A stretch of 64,000 nucleotides of DNA from Zymoseptoria tritici IPO323 (Eukaryota; Ascomycota; Dothideomycetes; Mycosphaerellales; Mycosphaerellaceae). Position 1 is the first letter of the stretch. Each line of letters starts with the position of its first letter. The notes under the pieces are model-generated. The model made no database searches, was not told the origin of the DNA, and was given only the letters and a program-made list of their open reading frames with translations. Shown piece after piece: positions 1 to 10,720 of this stretch. The stretch spans positions 1,612,001-1,676,000 of the forward strand of contig NC_018209.1 of the NCBI RefSeq assembly GCF_000219625.1, in the 5' to 3' direction. A program made the translations under genes and the position numbers.

Positions 1-2
1 GC

Positions 3-920
3 CGTGACAACGCACCCGGAATCTGGTCAGAAGCGCAGATCGCAGCATGGAAAGACATCGCCGACGCGGTACATGCGAAAGGTTGCTACATCTGGTGCCA
101 GCTCTGGGTGCAAGGCCGAGCTGCCGATCCAGCTGTCCAACGACGGCGTGGATCCAGATTTATAAGCTCGAGCGCAGTGCCGCATTCTCCAGAGGCAGAG
201 ACGCCAGAGGAGATGACGGAGAAGGACATACTCGAAGTCATTGACGACTACAGAGCTGCAGCAAAGAATGCGATCGAAGGAGCAGGCTTCGATGGCGTCG
301 AGGTCCACGGAGGCAACGGATACCTGCCAGATCAATTCTTGCAGGACGTATGCAACAAGCGGACGGATCGCTGGGGTGGCAGCATCGAGAATCGGGCGAG
401 ATTCCACATTGAGGTGCTCAAAGCCATCGTTGGAGAAGTCAGTGCGGACAAGACCGCAGTCCGGCTGAGTCCGTGGAGCGACTTCATGGCGATGGGAATG
501 ATCGATCCGGTACCGACTTTCACTTACCTGGTCGAACAGCTGCGAATCATGAATCTCGCCTTTCTTGATCTGATCGAGGCGAGAATCCGCGGGAACGATG
601 ATGCGGAATGCGGCGACGGCAAAGATGTCGGGTTCCTCGTTCGTGTTTGGGGTGGCGTCTCTCCGGTTATGATCGGTGGTGGATTCAACCTCGAGTCCGC
701 CAAAGTGGCGGTGGATGAGAAGTACAGTGGCTACGAGGTCGCAATCGTCTTCGGCAGATACTGGACCTCGAATCCAGATTTGGCTTTCAAGATGTTCAAG
801 GAGGATGTTCCACTCGTCAAGTATGACAGGTCGACGTTTTACACACCGAAGAAGGCGGACGGATACATCGACTGGGAGTTCAGCCCGGAATTCAAAGCGA
901 CTTCAGTAAAGGTGGCGTGA
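3..920 (+). CDS. Old Yellow Enzyme-type NADH:flavin oxidoreductase, 5' end outside window
   Basis: The frame is open from base 3 to TGA at 918-920, about 305 codons, so the N-terminal part of this roughly 370-residue TIM-barrel family lies off the window. Visible family hallmarks are GRAADP, the AGFDGVEVHGGNGYLPDQF block (His and Asn near the FMN and substrate pocket), NKRTDRWGGSIENR, VRLSPW, and a C-terminal YDRSTFYTP tail. These are FMN-dependent ene-reductases using NAD(P)H on activated alkenes, probably cytosolic. One oddity: residues about 42-50 (after DPAV) read as an Arg-rich QRRRGSRF, while the neighbouring frame there reads LSNDGVDP, closer to the usual sequence. This suggests a pair of compensating indels or a sequence error. 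The family call is firm; the in vivo substrate cannot be inferred. Confidence 0.92.
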   Translation, partial: RDNAPGIWSEAQIAAWKDIADAVHAKGCYIWCQLWVQGRAADPAVQRRRGSRFISSSAVPHSPEAETPEEMTEKDILEVIDDYRAAAKNAIEGAGFDGVEVHGGNGYLPDQFLQDVCNKRTDRWGGSIENRARFHIEVLKAIVGEVSADKTAVRLSPWSDFMAMGMIDPVPTFTYLVEQLRIMNLAFLDLIEARIRGNDDAECGDGKDVGFLVRVWGGVSPVMIGGGFNLESAKVAVDEKYSGYEVAIVFGRYWTSNPDLAFKMFKEDVPLVKYDRSTFYTPKKADGYIDWEFSPEFKATSVKVA

Positions 921-1826
921 TCGGATGCGCAGAGTAATCTGGGAAAGGAATCAATCAGCCTTGATCGTTTCGCGCCTCGGTAGTCTCGCTCATTGCTCAT
1001 ACTGTTCGACGTGACTATCAGCCTCTGCGCTCCCACTCGCGCTGCCTTATTTGATACAGCTGATTTGCAAACATGTCTTGCTGTGAATAAGTGAACTTTG
1101 CTGCTCCACGCTGGCGCTGTTGGTCGATCATTCGCTGGCTCATGCGCATTTAGTTGTGCGGCGTGTGAAAGTTTCGTGATGGATCGGCAACGGCTTGCTG
1201 ATATTGTTACTGCATGGGGTTGTAATGGAGCATGCCGTACACGATGGCGGATCGTCGTATTGCTGAAGAAGTAAATCCGTGCAAGATCGATGTGAGCAAA
1301 AATGGATAAACCGCCAGAGTCCATGAATGAAGCCGTGATCGTCGCATCACACTGCGGTATGGAATAAGGAAAAAGATGCCCGAACAGCAGCATTGTACTA
1401 GGAATCTTTGATCAGACCTGCGCTTCATTCGAGCCAGCTGAAGATTCGGTTCCCGGACCATTTCCAGAATCGTCGGCTGGCCGTGATTGAAGGTAGCGCT
1501 ACATTGTTTTCCAGGGCGTGGACCCTTTGAGAGCCTCACTACTGCCACTCCTACAGAGGGCCTCCCAAAGCACGGTGATGACTTGCAGGCGTGCAATCTT
1601 GCTCTCTCGTCGTATGCGGAACGAGTATCGTTCAAGTGCCTCTTCAATGAGACCGCTTCCTTGGGAGCGACCCAGTCACATCATCTGAATCGCCTGCGAA
1701 GGTCTTGCAAGGAGCAACGAAGCTTTGCCAGTGCGAGCTGACCGATAAACATTGTATTCGGGGAAGCTTTGCACGCTGGTATAATATGTATGTCGCTTGA
1801 ACGCTGCGCAGCAGCCAGATAACAGA
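921..1826. other. Intergenic, no gene seen
   Basis: The stretch separates two tail-to-tail genes, so it should hold both 3' untranslated regions. Open frames here have no recognisable domain, no plausible splice structure and mixed composition. No RNA gene or repeat was seen. Confidence 0.6.
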
Positions 1827-4527
1827 CTACATCGACGCAAAGTGAATTGCAAAGTCGGCGTACTTCGATGTGTCGGTCCCTGATGATTCTGTGGCCAATG
1901 TCGCAGCATAAATCGCTCTCGACTGGCGAGAGACTTGGAACAACAAATCGATCCTAGACAGTGATGCCGTCCTTACCTCGGGCCGCACGTCGGGTTCCTT
2001 GGTGGCCTCGAGAGCGTCTTTCAATGCACGGATCAGGGCGTCGGCATCCGTGATTACAGTTTGTCGGGAAGAGGACTGTTGCTTTAGCATCTCTTGCTGG
2101 GCCAAAACGGTGCGCATTTGGTCGTGAATTGAGCGATCGGCGCTGGATGAAGGCGTGGGCTCAGATGGGATGCTCAGCTCGACCGTGGACCTGTGCGCGT
2201 GTGCACCATTGACTCGTACATCCACGAAGCTGCTTATTCCGACAGTACCATCGCCGATCGAGGTGTCGTTTGTGGGCGATCCGAGAGCCGGCGGAATTTG
2301 GTTGAGCCAATGGAATCCATGGTTGAACGACGAGTGATCTTGCGATAAATACGGACTGTATGCCTCGACGGCAGTGGGATAAGAATTTGCCGGAGACACA
2401 TCGCTGTCGGGATGAGAATGCAAGTCGGGATCTGACGACATGGTCGCATAAGGTAGAAGAAAGTTCTCGGTTCGTCCAGCTGTCGTGATTGTGAAGCCAT
2501 CCTCGGGGCACTCAAGAAGCGGATACTTGAGCTTGAACAAAGCCTTCCACTTCTCTGTTGTTTTGTCCCTGCCGCGGAAACAGTGATCGGTATCGTGGTG
2601 GAGCTTGGAGTCCTGCGGATCCCGTCTCGTACAGTCTGCGATAGGACAATACATGCCGCAGTAATGCCGCTTCGGTCGAGCAAGGCTTGCGCTGTCGAAT
2701 TTCTGCACGCAGTCTGTGTGAGAAAAGAAGTTGTGGTCTTTTTCGAGATGGCGAATCAGTAGGGAAGGACCTTCGAAAGCAAGCGAAGCGTCGGGGCATG
2801 TCTCCCGCTCGGCGACTCGGCAAATGCAGAGATATAGCACCTTGTCGAGGCTGTCGAGTTTGCGCTTCTTGCCACCGGCACGATCACGGCCGTTTCCATC
2901 ACCCGATGGTAAGTCAGGAGCTGCACGTTTGTCTGCGGTATGTTGAGTGATGTATCGTTGGTGACTGCCGCTTTGCCCAACGCTTTGTGGTTGGGATCGA
3001 TATGACCCGGAGTCACTGTAGCCACTGAAGCCATTATGCGCGTGTGTTTGGATGCCAGCGTCAGATTTGAGTGTCGGCAATGTAGAGCGATGGGACGGTT
3101 CAGTGCACGCACGCACAGCGGTGGCGAAAAAGTCCACTGCACTCGAATCGCAGTCGTTGCGCGGAGGCAGCTCAAGCTCGAGTGCTGAGATAGATCGAGC
3201 AAGCGAGGAAACTTCAGCTGGCTGGTTCTCGAATGTTTTGACCGATCGCATCGGGCTCTGAGCCTGGATGGAGCGCTCTTGCCAAATCGCGGTGCGAATT
3301 AGCAAATCATGTATCATTCCGTCGAGCTCCACGAGCGCAGAGGAAAAACCAGCGTCATTTTCGTGGTGGTCGGTCTCGTCAGACGCCTGCTGGTTCTGTC
3401 CCTTTTCCGGCGTTGCAGGAACAGGCGCATTACTTGTACATAAAGGCCGTATCGGCAGAGGAGTCTCGGCCAACGCCGCTTGCCACGAGAAGATTGGGCC
3501 TGGTTGATGATCGGAGCTGGCTTCAATGCTCGTGAACGCTTCTGGCGTACTGCGAAGCTCGTTGGGAAGTAGATCCGATACTCCAGCTGTTTCAGCTTCA
3601 TAATGGCCATTGGAAAGGATTCCGTCATTGTTCTTGGAGTCGTCACTGTCTAGCGCGTTTTGCGAGGAGTCCGGCAAGGCTGGATTCAAGACCGCCGCCT
3701 CCAAATCTATGCTCGTAGATGTTGTTTGCGGAGGCAAAGACTCAGAAGCTGTTGGATCGTGCACTCGTAGATGGCGACTGAGATTGTCCTGCCGCGTGAA
3801 CGATTTCGTACAACCCGCTGTTGGACATTTCACTCGGCGCCGAATGTCCGGCTCCTCGTGTGTCGCTTTATGGCGCCGGAGGTCCTTTGGATGGACGAAA
3901 GCCTGCGGACATCCCGGAAAGTCACAGGGAAATGGTCGCTGGAAGCTTGGGACATGTGCACGCAGATTGTGCCTGCTGCGAAGCGTTAGCAAGGTGTTCG
4001 CACTCCGCGCGACGGCGTAACCTACGCGAGGTCCTTATGGTATCTAAATGATTTCGCACAGTCGGGACACTCGAAACAGGCATGTTTGTTTGGATTGGGA
4101 GCATCGTCGCGGCGTCCACGAGAAACGGTATCCGTGCCGGCGGCTGCCGATGGAGCAAGAGATCGTGGCACTCGACTATAAGCAAATGAAAGGTTGGAGT
4201 CGTTCAAGACACGATAGCGTGGAGTAGTGAACCCTGTAAGATACGCTTCGTTCTGATGAGGCTCGAGCGGCGACTGCAGGCGACTCCCCGGGCGCGTGCT
4301 GATCAGCTCTGATGCGTCGATGGAAAGATCTGTCGGGGAGCTGTAGGAGGCCAAGGAAGAATTTAAGTCCGTCTCGTTGGTCCAGGAGCCGATCTCTGTG
4401 GAGACCTGCGGTTAGTAGCTGTCGATGGCGAGCCGCCCAGTGCTTGCATGAACTTACCGAAGGTCGTATATGTCAACGACGGAAGTTCTTCCCAGGCCAT
4501 GTCCTCAAATTGTTTCGGCGACTGCAT
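1827..4527 (-). CDS. C2H2 zinc-finger transcription factor, three exons
   Basis: The model is exon 1 at 4527-4458 (ATG, starts MQSPKQFEDMAWEEL), intron 4457-4396 (GTAAGT donor, CTAAC branch, CAG acceptor), exon 2 at 4395-4026, intron 4025-3976 (50 nt, GCTAAC branch, CGCAG acceptor) and exon 3 at 3975-1827, giving about 862 residues. The second splice rebuilds a textbook finger: CPDC, F and L at the right spacing, then H-x4-H in ARHNLRAH. Two further fingers follow, FPCDFPGCPQAF with RRHKATH, and VKCPTAGCTKSF with SRHLRVH. The rest is Ser/Pro-rich and low complexity, with a later Cys/His-containing block (about LYLCICRVAERETC to IRHLEKDH) typical of fungal C2H2 regulators. The role is probably nuclear sequence-specific DNA binding; the target is unknown. 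A GTAAGG at about 1982 could start one more in-frame 54-nt intron near the C terminus. Confidence 0.82.
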
Positions 4528-5227
4528 GATGAAGGAGGCAACGGATAACCACGGGTGAACATAGATGGTGATTGAACTGGTCCAAGAGGTGATCCATCAG
4601 AGGCTTTATGTCATGGATGGCATGGCGGTGGTTACGCAGGAACGACCTGCCATCAGACGGTACGGAAGGCGGTGCAGCTTGTCGATGGCTTGGAGCTGGC
4701 GGCCCCCGACGTCCGCGATTCGTCGATCGTGCATGCGTTCACAGAGAGGATGCCGCGCTGGAGCTGGAACGGTTGGCAATTCGCCAGCAAGCGAAGCCCG
4801 GACACTAGCGTCTTTCGACAACTTGTAGAAAAGCTTGTTCGGCTCTCAAACTTCCCAAATACCTCCTACACGCCGTCCCGTGGACAGGAAGGAGCGACAA
4901 GCGGTGTGCTCTCCGCTGTCGAACAAGCTGCTTGGCTTGTCAGTACTGACGAATCGTCTTGCGGTCGACAAATCTGCAGACTGCGAAGAGCCAGTCGACT
5001 GCAAGCGAATCGCAGGAGTAGCCACCGCTCGTGCGTGCGACGAGCTTAGAATACAATTTGCTCTTCTTCCACAAGCGATGCCGCAACGAGCGATCCCGGC
5101 TGCTTTGATACCGTAAAACAGCGGACCTATCGCTGCCAGTCTTGAGATCCATCGGTGGGAAAGGCGAGGCGTGTCCGCATGAACGCCAGGACAAGGTATT
5201 GCATGTCTTATCGTATTCGTTGTCGCA
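4528..5227. other. Intergenic between divergently ending and starting minus-strand genes
   Basis: This holds the 3' region of the EAF7 gene and the upstream region of the zinc-finger gene, both minus strand. Open frames on both strands show no domain. No RNA gene or repeat was recognised. Confidence 0.5.
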
Positions 5228-6238
5228 TCACTTCCCTCTCCCTCTCCCTCTCCCGCGGCCTCTGCCTCGACCTCTCCCACCACCTCTCGCAGCCTTCCCC
5301 CGAGCAGGTCGTGGAGCAGGTGTACTCTGCTGGCTTCGCTCTTCAGCACTCTCCTCTTCACTCTCCTCTTCCTCGTCGCCTTCCTCTTCATCGCCTTCCT
5401 CCTCGTCTCCCTCACCTTCTCCACTTCCCTGCTCCTCGTTCTCATCCGCCGTACTCTCCGCTTGCCTTGCACTTCTCCGACTCGGCGGCACTGCGAGCGA
5501 CGATCTCCTCCGATCCATGTCCGCACCCGACTTTCTGCTTCCTCTCGGCCGTCCTCTCGTAGCACCCGTCCGTGAACTCGGTGTCGCAGCTTCACTCGGC
5601 TCCAAGCTGAACGAAGGCATGAACCTCACAGGCGGCACGTCCGCAAGGTTCAGCTCGGGTATTGTAGGTGGTGACTCTCCTCCTGTATGATCGAATCGTG
5701 CCTTCCACGCCAAGTCTCGTATGACTTCGTCCTCTTCCACTGGCAGCGTGAAGTCATCCTGCTCGATCAAGTTCCCCGCCTGACTGTATACATCGCCATC
5801 GTCCTCGTTCGCTGCCTCGTCGTTTTCGTCCTCCTTCCCACTTCCACCTCTCCCGCCACCCTCCAGCAAAGGATTCACCAACTTATCCAGTTGCCTCGCA
5901 TCCTCCCTCGCATCCAGCGCTTTCAGATCATACAGACTGTCCAACTTCTTCCAAATGCCCGGCGGTCGCGTGTGCACATTGTGTGGATGGATGTGGTGGT
6001 TCTCCAGCAGCCAGGCGTGAAGTGAAAGAAGTCGGAAGTGCTTGTGAAAGCCTGTCGGTTTATGTCGTAGTATTGCGCGGAAGAGGGCGGCTTCTTCGGC
6101 ATCGGTCCATGGGTCGGGTGAGGTTGTTCGTGATGGGGAGCGTGAGCGGGAGGTCGAGCGGACAGGTGCGGGGGGCGGAGATGGTGAGGCTGTCGCGGTG
6201 GCGGCGCGGGAATGACGGGCTTTCTTTTTGGGCGGCAT
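5228..6238 (-). CDS. EAF7: EAF7/MRGBP-like subunit of the NuA4 histone acetyltransferase complex
   Basis: This is a single uninterrupted 336-codon frame with ATG at 6238-6236. The N terminus is basic and Ser/Pro-rich (MPPKKKARHSR). Residues about 42-115 carry the CT20/EAF7 domain: DPWTDAEEAALFRAI, then HKPTGFHKHFRLL and an IWKKLDSLYDLKAL helix, matching the EAF7/MRGBP pattern of a tryptophan-led helix and a KP-x-G-x-x-KHF motif. The C-terminal third is disordered: acidic (E/G/D runs), then a GRGR-type Arg/Gly tail ending in K. EAF7 proteins sit with EAF3 and EAF5 in a NuA4 submodule (established for yeast), so nuclear chromatin function is inferred. The gene is adjacent to the repeat block but shows no RIP damage. 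Confidence 0.88.
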   Translation of the reverse strand: MPPKKKARHSRAATATASPSPPPAPVRSTSRSRSPSRTTSPDPWTDAEEAALFRAILRHKPTGFHKHFRLLSLHAWLLENHHIHPHNVHTRPPGIWKKLDSLYDLKALDAREDARQLDKLVNPLLEGGGRGGSGKEDENDEAANEDDGDVYSQAGNLIEQDDFTLPVEEDEVIRDLAWKARFDHTGGESPPTIPELNLADVPPVRFMPSFSLEPSEAATPSSRTGATRGRPRGSRKSGADMDRRRSSLAVPPSRRSARQAESTADENEEQGSGEGEGDEEEGDEEEGDEEEESEEESAEERSQQSTPAPRPARGKAARGGGRGRGRGRGRGRGRGK

Positions 6239-6838
6239 TGAGGCGGTGGTGGTGGTGGTGAGGGGACGATGAGGTTGTTAGATATTGTTCACTGGAGTCC
6301 GCGAGCTTCAATGCGAATAGCTTGCCATTGGACTGCCGAAGATCAGGCGATGGAGACGATGGAGACCGCTTACAAAGCGCGCGCTAAGATCTCTGGACTG
6401 CCCGACTTGCCCGACTCGTCTTGGTCGTCCTTCCTTCAAGTTCCTTGCATCCTCGTCGCCGAAGGTAGCAGTCGACTCGTTAGGGCTCGTGAAGCCTTAT
6501 TAACGCGTCTCACCACTCATGAACCGTGTGATATCCTGGATATTAGTCTACCCGCACCACTAATATCCAGGCTATCTAATTACTTATTAGCAAGGGCCGA
6601 GCCTTATTAATTGCGGCCGCTCCGAGAGCATGTTCATAGTCTAACTATTTAAAAGGTGTTGTTTAATGCTTGCTATTGCATTAGTCGCCGCGGAAGTCGC
6701 GGATCCGAAGTATACCCGTCGTCGTAAGCCGAAGTCTTGGCGGCCGACGACATGCGATTCTTAAACATCTACAACACTGCAACACTACTAAACTATTACT
6801 AATATTTATCGACAGCATCTTAAATTACGCGGAACATT
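6239..6838. other. Transition from genic DNA into the RIP-mutated repeat block
   Basis: Up to about 6480 the composition matches the flanking genes. Beyond it CTA/TAG trinucleotides become very frequent, as in the repeats. A 113-codon frame at 6269-6610 spans the transition and has no domain, so it is not called as a gene. The 5' end of the Crypton-like element should lie here, but its exact boundary could not be fixed. Confidence 0.5.
6530..6576. repeat. Inverted repeat at the left edge of the repeat block
   Basis: The two arms are GATATCCTGGATATTAGT (6530-6547) and ACTAATATCCAGGCTATC (6559-6576). They pair over 18 bp with one mismatch around an 11-nt loop. It lies where RIP-type composition starts, so it may mark the end of the outermost element; this is inference. 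Confidence 0.7.
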
Positions 6839-8003
6839 ATGTCTAATCAGCTTACCGAACGTTAGAATGCCGCTATAGCGCGCGTGCGCGCGACGAACGA
6901 CGCCGCGCGACCTTAGCGCACTAAGGACGCCTACGATAGTCGAATTAAGGAATTCAAGGCAATTCGGCTGTCTTGTATGCATATATATCGACTGTAGAGC
7001 GATCTAACGACTGTATAGCGCTAGTGCGTAGACTCCGGCTTTACCGACGGCGACACCGTTACCGAGAACAAGGCTATCTTCTTCCTTAAGACTTAGGTTA
7101 TCGGCAGAAGCCCTCTAAGGATAACCAAGACTTAGATAGCTACTAAGGCTAGTAGCAAGGACGTTCGCATTAGAGCTGCTTTATTAAAGCAGTATGTTAA
7201 TGCAATTACGCACCTATAGCGTAAGCAGTTCGCCGCTAGCCCTTGTACTAGTTAGCAGAAGTACTAGAAGAGCGACATTATCCCTTAGATGTTAAGGACG
7301 CAGAAGGCAGTAAGTGTAGCTATATATCTATAGCAGTGTGCAATACTAACTACGCTCCAGCTCGAGCACTAACGCCGGCTTAACAACAATAAGGACAGAG
7401 CGGCCAACCGGCTTAATCAGACGTACGACTAAGACGAGTTCCAAACCCTTATTAACTCCTTCTAGCATTAAGAGGCTATACGCTATCTCTTCGGCAACAT
7501 GCGTGCTCTGACGGACCTTGTGATACGGCACTTCTCACTCGTTCGCGGCGACAACACAAGGAACGCCGACCTCGTAGATTTGACCGGTTATCCACTACCG
7601 AACGAGGGCCCTTACGACTGCGTTATACTAGTGTTTGGTCTGGCACGCACTAAGGTATAACACACCTTCGACAAGGTGCAATACGTCGGTGCTATACGCA
7701 ACAAGGTAGTTACGAAGTGTCCCCTTAGCGCCCTCGCCCTATAGTTGTTCTACCGGTGGTTATTTACAGCTAAGGAGCTACCGGACTTCTTAAGCCGCGA
7801 TGCATAGTACTACAAGAAGCTATATCCAACGTTACCACAATTAGACGGCAAGGGATACAGTTAGTCTTTACAGTATCGCTCGGCTCGAGTGAACATAGAC
7901 AGCAGTGGTATATATAGCACTAAGGTAACGCACGCCGGCAGGGTAGCAGCTGCACAAGAAGCAGAGAATCTTGGGGTATTATACTCCTTAATATAACGAG
8001 CAG
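6839..8003 (+). pseudogene. Crypton-type tyrosine recombinase relic (Ndc10-like core), 5' segment
   Basis: ATG at 6839 opens a frame that stays in register for 388 codons plus one base, broken only by TAG/TAA codons at likely Trp/Gln positions. Recognisable stretches are DGDTVTENKAIFFL, then LVFGLARTKV, CPLSALAL, LFYRW and AKELPDF, and a terminal KVTHAGRVAAAQEAENLGV (the tyrosine-recombinase/Ndc10_II region in which a T-H-x-x-R-like block precedes the catalytic part). The segment ends at CGA GCA G before GTAAGTAAG, a strong splice donor at 8004. The protein resumes in phase at 36439. Fungal Cryptons and Ndc10 share this architecture. Many RIP stops make it non-functional. Domain naming comes from remembered motif resemblance. 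Confidence 0.72.
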
Positions 8004-8374
8004 GTAAGTAAGCCTCGTGCTGTCCCCTTAATAGCTAATTGTATAAGGAATACACTAAAGGAATAGCTATTGCCGCAGCCTTAAGCTCACCGTTAGACTC
8101 CTTAGTCCGGTTCCTTAAATACGGCTATTTTCAGCTCTAAACGGCTGTTTAGCCGTTTAGAGCGAGCAGCCACAACCGGCGTTACAAGCTATAGATACAA
8201 GCCAGCCCTCCTTCGCTATAACATTACTACCACAGCACTAATCGACCTCGGTTCTACACTAGCTTCTTCGCACGGATAAGCTCTACAATCGCCGTCACCA
8301 AACCCTCACGCTAGTAGTGTTATATAGTGTTGCCGACGGCGTAGAAGGATTGAGGCTGGATCCTTAATTGACCG
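8004..8374 (+). other. Left part of an intron-like spacer in the Crypton gene
   Basis: It begins with GTAAGT and resumes at 36163-36438, ending TTTAG before GG CAT. Joining the outer sides gives in-phase GCA GGG CAT (Ala-Gly-His), as expected for this domain. With Gypsy-B removed the spacer is about 650 nt, long for a fungal intron, so it may hold further remnants. It contains a perfect 13-bp hairpin at 8134-8163 with a GTTT loop. Confidence 0.55.
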
Positions 8375-8657
8375 TGTAAGGGGGGAACTTCCAAAGGTTC
8401 CGATCTCCCGCGGATAGTAGCAGTGCGGACGTACGAGGTAGCATAGGGGGCAAAAAGGGCGGTAAACTGTACAATTAGAGTGAAAGGTAGGGGGGCAAAA
8501 GAGGTAGTATTAAGTGCTCTGTACTATTAGGCCTCGTATGCGTGTTTAGTAGTCGGTGTCCTCCTAGGTAGGTCGATGTCTTGATAATCCTCCGACCTAC
8601 ACACGAAGCTGAAGCTAGATACAGACCATACGTGACAGTGCGATATTCCCTACTACA
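8375..8657 (-). repeat. Gypsy-B 3' LTR (left copy)
   Basis: 283 bp, TG...CA ends on the plus strand, preceded by the target duplication ACCG. It matches 35876-36158 apart from scattered transitions. Confidence 0.9.
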
Positions 8658-8671
8658 TCCGTCCCCCTCCT
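8658..8671 (-). promoter_or_regulatory. Polypurine tract of Gypsy-B
   Basis: Read on the minus strand this is AGGAGGGGGACGGA directly abutting the 3' LTR, as expected for the plus-strand primer of an LTR element. It fixes the element's orientation. Confidence 0.7.
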
Positions 8672-8950
8672 GTAGTGTCTAACCTAGACACTGCAAGAAC
8701 CTAAACTATACTATTGTGCACGCTTAAAGCGTAAAAACCCTCTAGATCTAGCACTAGCGTCGTCCTTTTTAACTTATTGCCAACGTAGACTGTCCCTATC
8801 CTCGGGTTTTGTACCCACTACGCATGTCCATCGTATGCATTATAGCTAAAACAAAAGAAACAAAACAAAAGAAACAACAAAAAAAGAAAAAAGAACCTTA
8901 AAACAAGCGCTAGTGCAGAAAACAGCCGCTCCTTATGTCCTGTTCGCACT
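8672..8950. other. Gypsy-B 3' tail, no gene
   Basis: This is noncoding tail between the polypurine tract and the Gypsy-A insertion. It contains an A-rich stretch (8849-8896) that reads as a T-rich run on the element's sense strand. The 94-codon frame here shows no domain. Confidence 0.55.
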
Positions 8951-8955
8951 AAATG

Positions 8956-9257
8956 TGTGAAAGGCGCCAAGGCTGAACGCAGGCGGACCGCAGGGACCTT
9001 TAGGTCGTTGCGAAGTCCCTGCGATATCGTTGCGGTGTGCACATGCGGGTGCGAGTTAGATGTCGCGTAGCGAGTCGCAGGCGTCCCGCACCTATTCCGC
9101 ACCGACTCGTGTCTATCTCTCGAGGGTTAAATAGGTAGCCGCTGTAGGCGGATCGAAAGGGCAAGAATTACTCTTGCACCAGATAGTACGGTATCCTTAC
9201 ACTGTTGCACACCCGAGTAGTACGCTTGTTTATACATCCCTACTACTTATTATTACA
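8956..9257 (+). repeat. Gypsy-A 5' LTR
   Basis: 302-bp direct repeat partner of 17392-17693. The target duplication AAATG immediately precedes it. Confidence 0.9.
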
Positions 9258-9303
9258 TAGTAATTCTTCCTTAACCTTTACTATAAGGGTAACAGTCCGA
9301 GGA

Positions 9304-10720
9304 TGCTACCTAAGCGAACTACTAGGGTCGCTATAGGAAGAGACGAGCTACTTATAAGTAGCGCTATGCCTGATAAACAGGGCATTGCTGCCGAAGCTGC
9401 TGCCGATGCGGGTTGCATTAAGGAAGTCGTTAATAACGACTAAGATAACCTTATTGCCGACTAAGAGGAAGGTAACGATATTACCTCGACACTCTCTAAG
9501 GAAGAGTACGCAATTACTCCGCCGGCGGATCCCGCCGAGGGAAACGAAGACAACAATGCCGAAATCGACGAAATAGTCGACCTCTAGGCTGCCGTCGCCG
9601 CGGAAGAGGCTCTTGCCAAAGCTTTCCTTCGGAAAAAGCTCAGAAAGATAAAGGAACTTAATAAGAACTTAGCGGACAATATCGCCTACGGTCGCGTAAC
9701 CGGACACAAAAGGGTGCGGTCCGATAAAGAGTTTGCCGGAGTTAGAAGAGCCAAGATTAATATTAAGAAGCCTTTCGACCTTAAGGGCAAGAGCGTAAAG
9801 GAGCTGCGTAACTAGCGCTTCGAATGCGAGCTTACATTTGCTAATATACCGTAGTCGTTCCGTAGTAATTCTCAGAAGGTTATATAGTCTATGTAATACC
9901 TAGCTTACTCTTACGATCCGAGAGAACGCTAGTACAGCTAGTAGGCTAATAACCCTAACCTGCGTACCGCAGTAACTTAGGTAGGATTTATAGAATTCCT
10001 TAACAACCTACTAGACGATCCGGACGCTCGTAAGCTCGAGTCCTTTGAAAAGCATCGCGTCGCGGTGTAAGGCAAGGATCAGTCCGCACGCTCGTTCCTT
10101 ACATACTTAGAAAGCATCGAAGCTCAGCTTCTACTATTGCCTTCGGAGGAATAGTCGTTATACATGTTTTATATGCGACTTCGTAAGGATGTTCGCATTA
10201 AGATTATAGATTACAATGTAATACTAACTACTCGTATAGAGCTTGTAGACCTTACGTCTCGTATAGAGAAGAACATTAAGGATGCAAAAGCTCCCTCTAC
10301 GAGCACTAGTTAGAGACCTCTAGAACCTTCTAAGACGCTAGCGCCTCGCAACCGCGAGCTAAGAAATAACAGCTAGGGCCGAAACTCTAATAGGAATAAC
10401 CGTAGAGGAGGCTAGAGAGGCAACGGTAACAATCGTAGTAGAGGAAATTGTAGGGGCTTTAGAGGAGGCTCCAATCTCCCTTTGCGCCCCGCCGATTTAT
10501 CCTCTACTATTAGCTGCTAGACATACGGAAAGGCTAGTTATGTCTTAACTACCTGTCCCCAGAAAGGACAGGGAGGTAGAAATCCAAACCGAGCTCTAAT
10601 CGGTTCGGGAAAAGGATAGGCTTCGTCGCAACCGCACAAAGTGTAACGAAGCCGAAATTAGTGCGGCCTGTCGAAGCTAGATAGGTTATTACTCGACAGG
10701 TCGATATCATATTGTCGCAG
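9304..10720 (+). pseudogene. Gypsy-A Gag region
   Basis: ATG at 9304 opens a frame that remains in register through a nucleocapsid-like Gag body (for example DLKGKSVKELRN, AYSYDPRER, FIEFLNNLLDDPDARKL, RSFLTYLESIEAQLLLL), broken by TAG/TAA where Gln or Trp is expected. An Arg/Asn/Gly-rich tail (about 10330-10470) is a likely RNA-binding segment. No intact zinc knuckle was found; a Cys-containing remnant lies at about 10510-10560. Confidence 0.75.

Noticed and set aside
1928..1982. Extra intron near the C terminus of the zinc-finger gene
   Set aside because: GTAAGG and CCAG are present, but the 54 nt are in frame and open, so it cannot be decided from sequence; the unspliced form was kept.
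4846..5690. Long frames on both strands overlapping the EAF7 C-terminal repeats
   Set aside because: They arise from the low-complexity acidic and Arg/Gly-coding DNA read in other frames.
8951..8960. Gypsy-A LTR starting at TGTGTGAAAGG (8954)
   Set aside because: That start gives no target duplication. Starting at TGTGAAAGG (8956) yields a perfect 5-bp AAATG on both sides.
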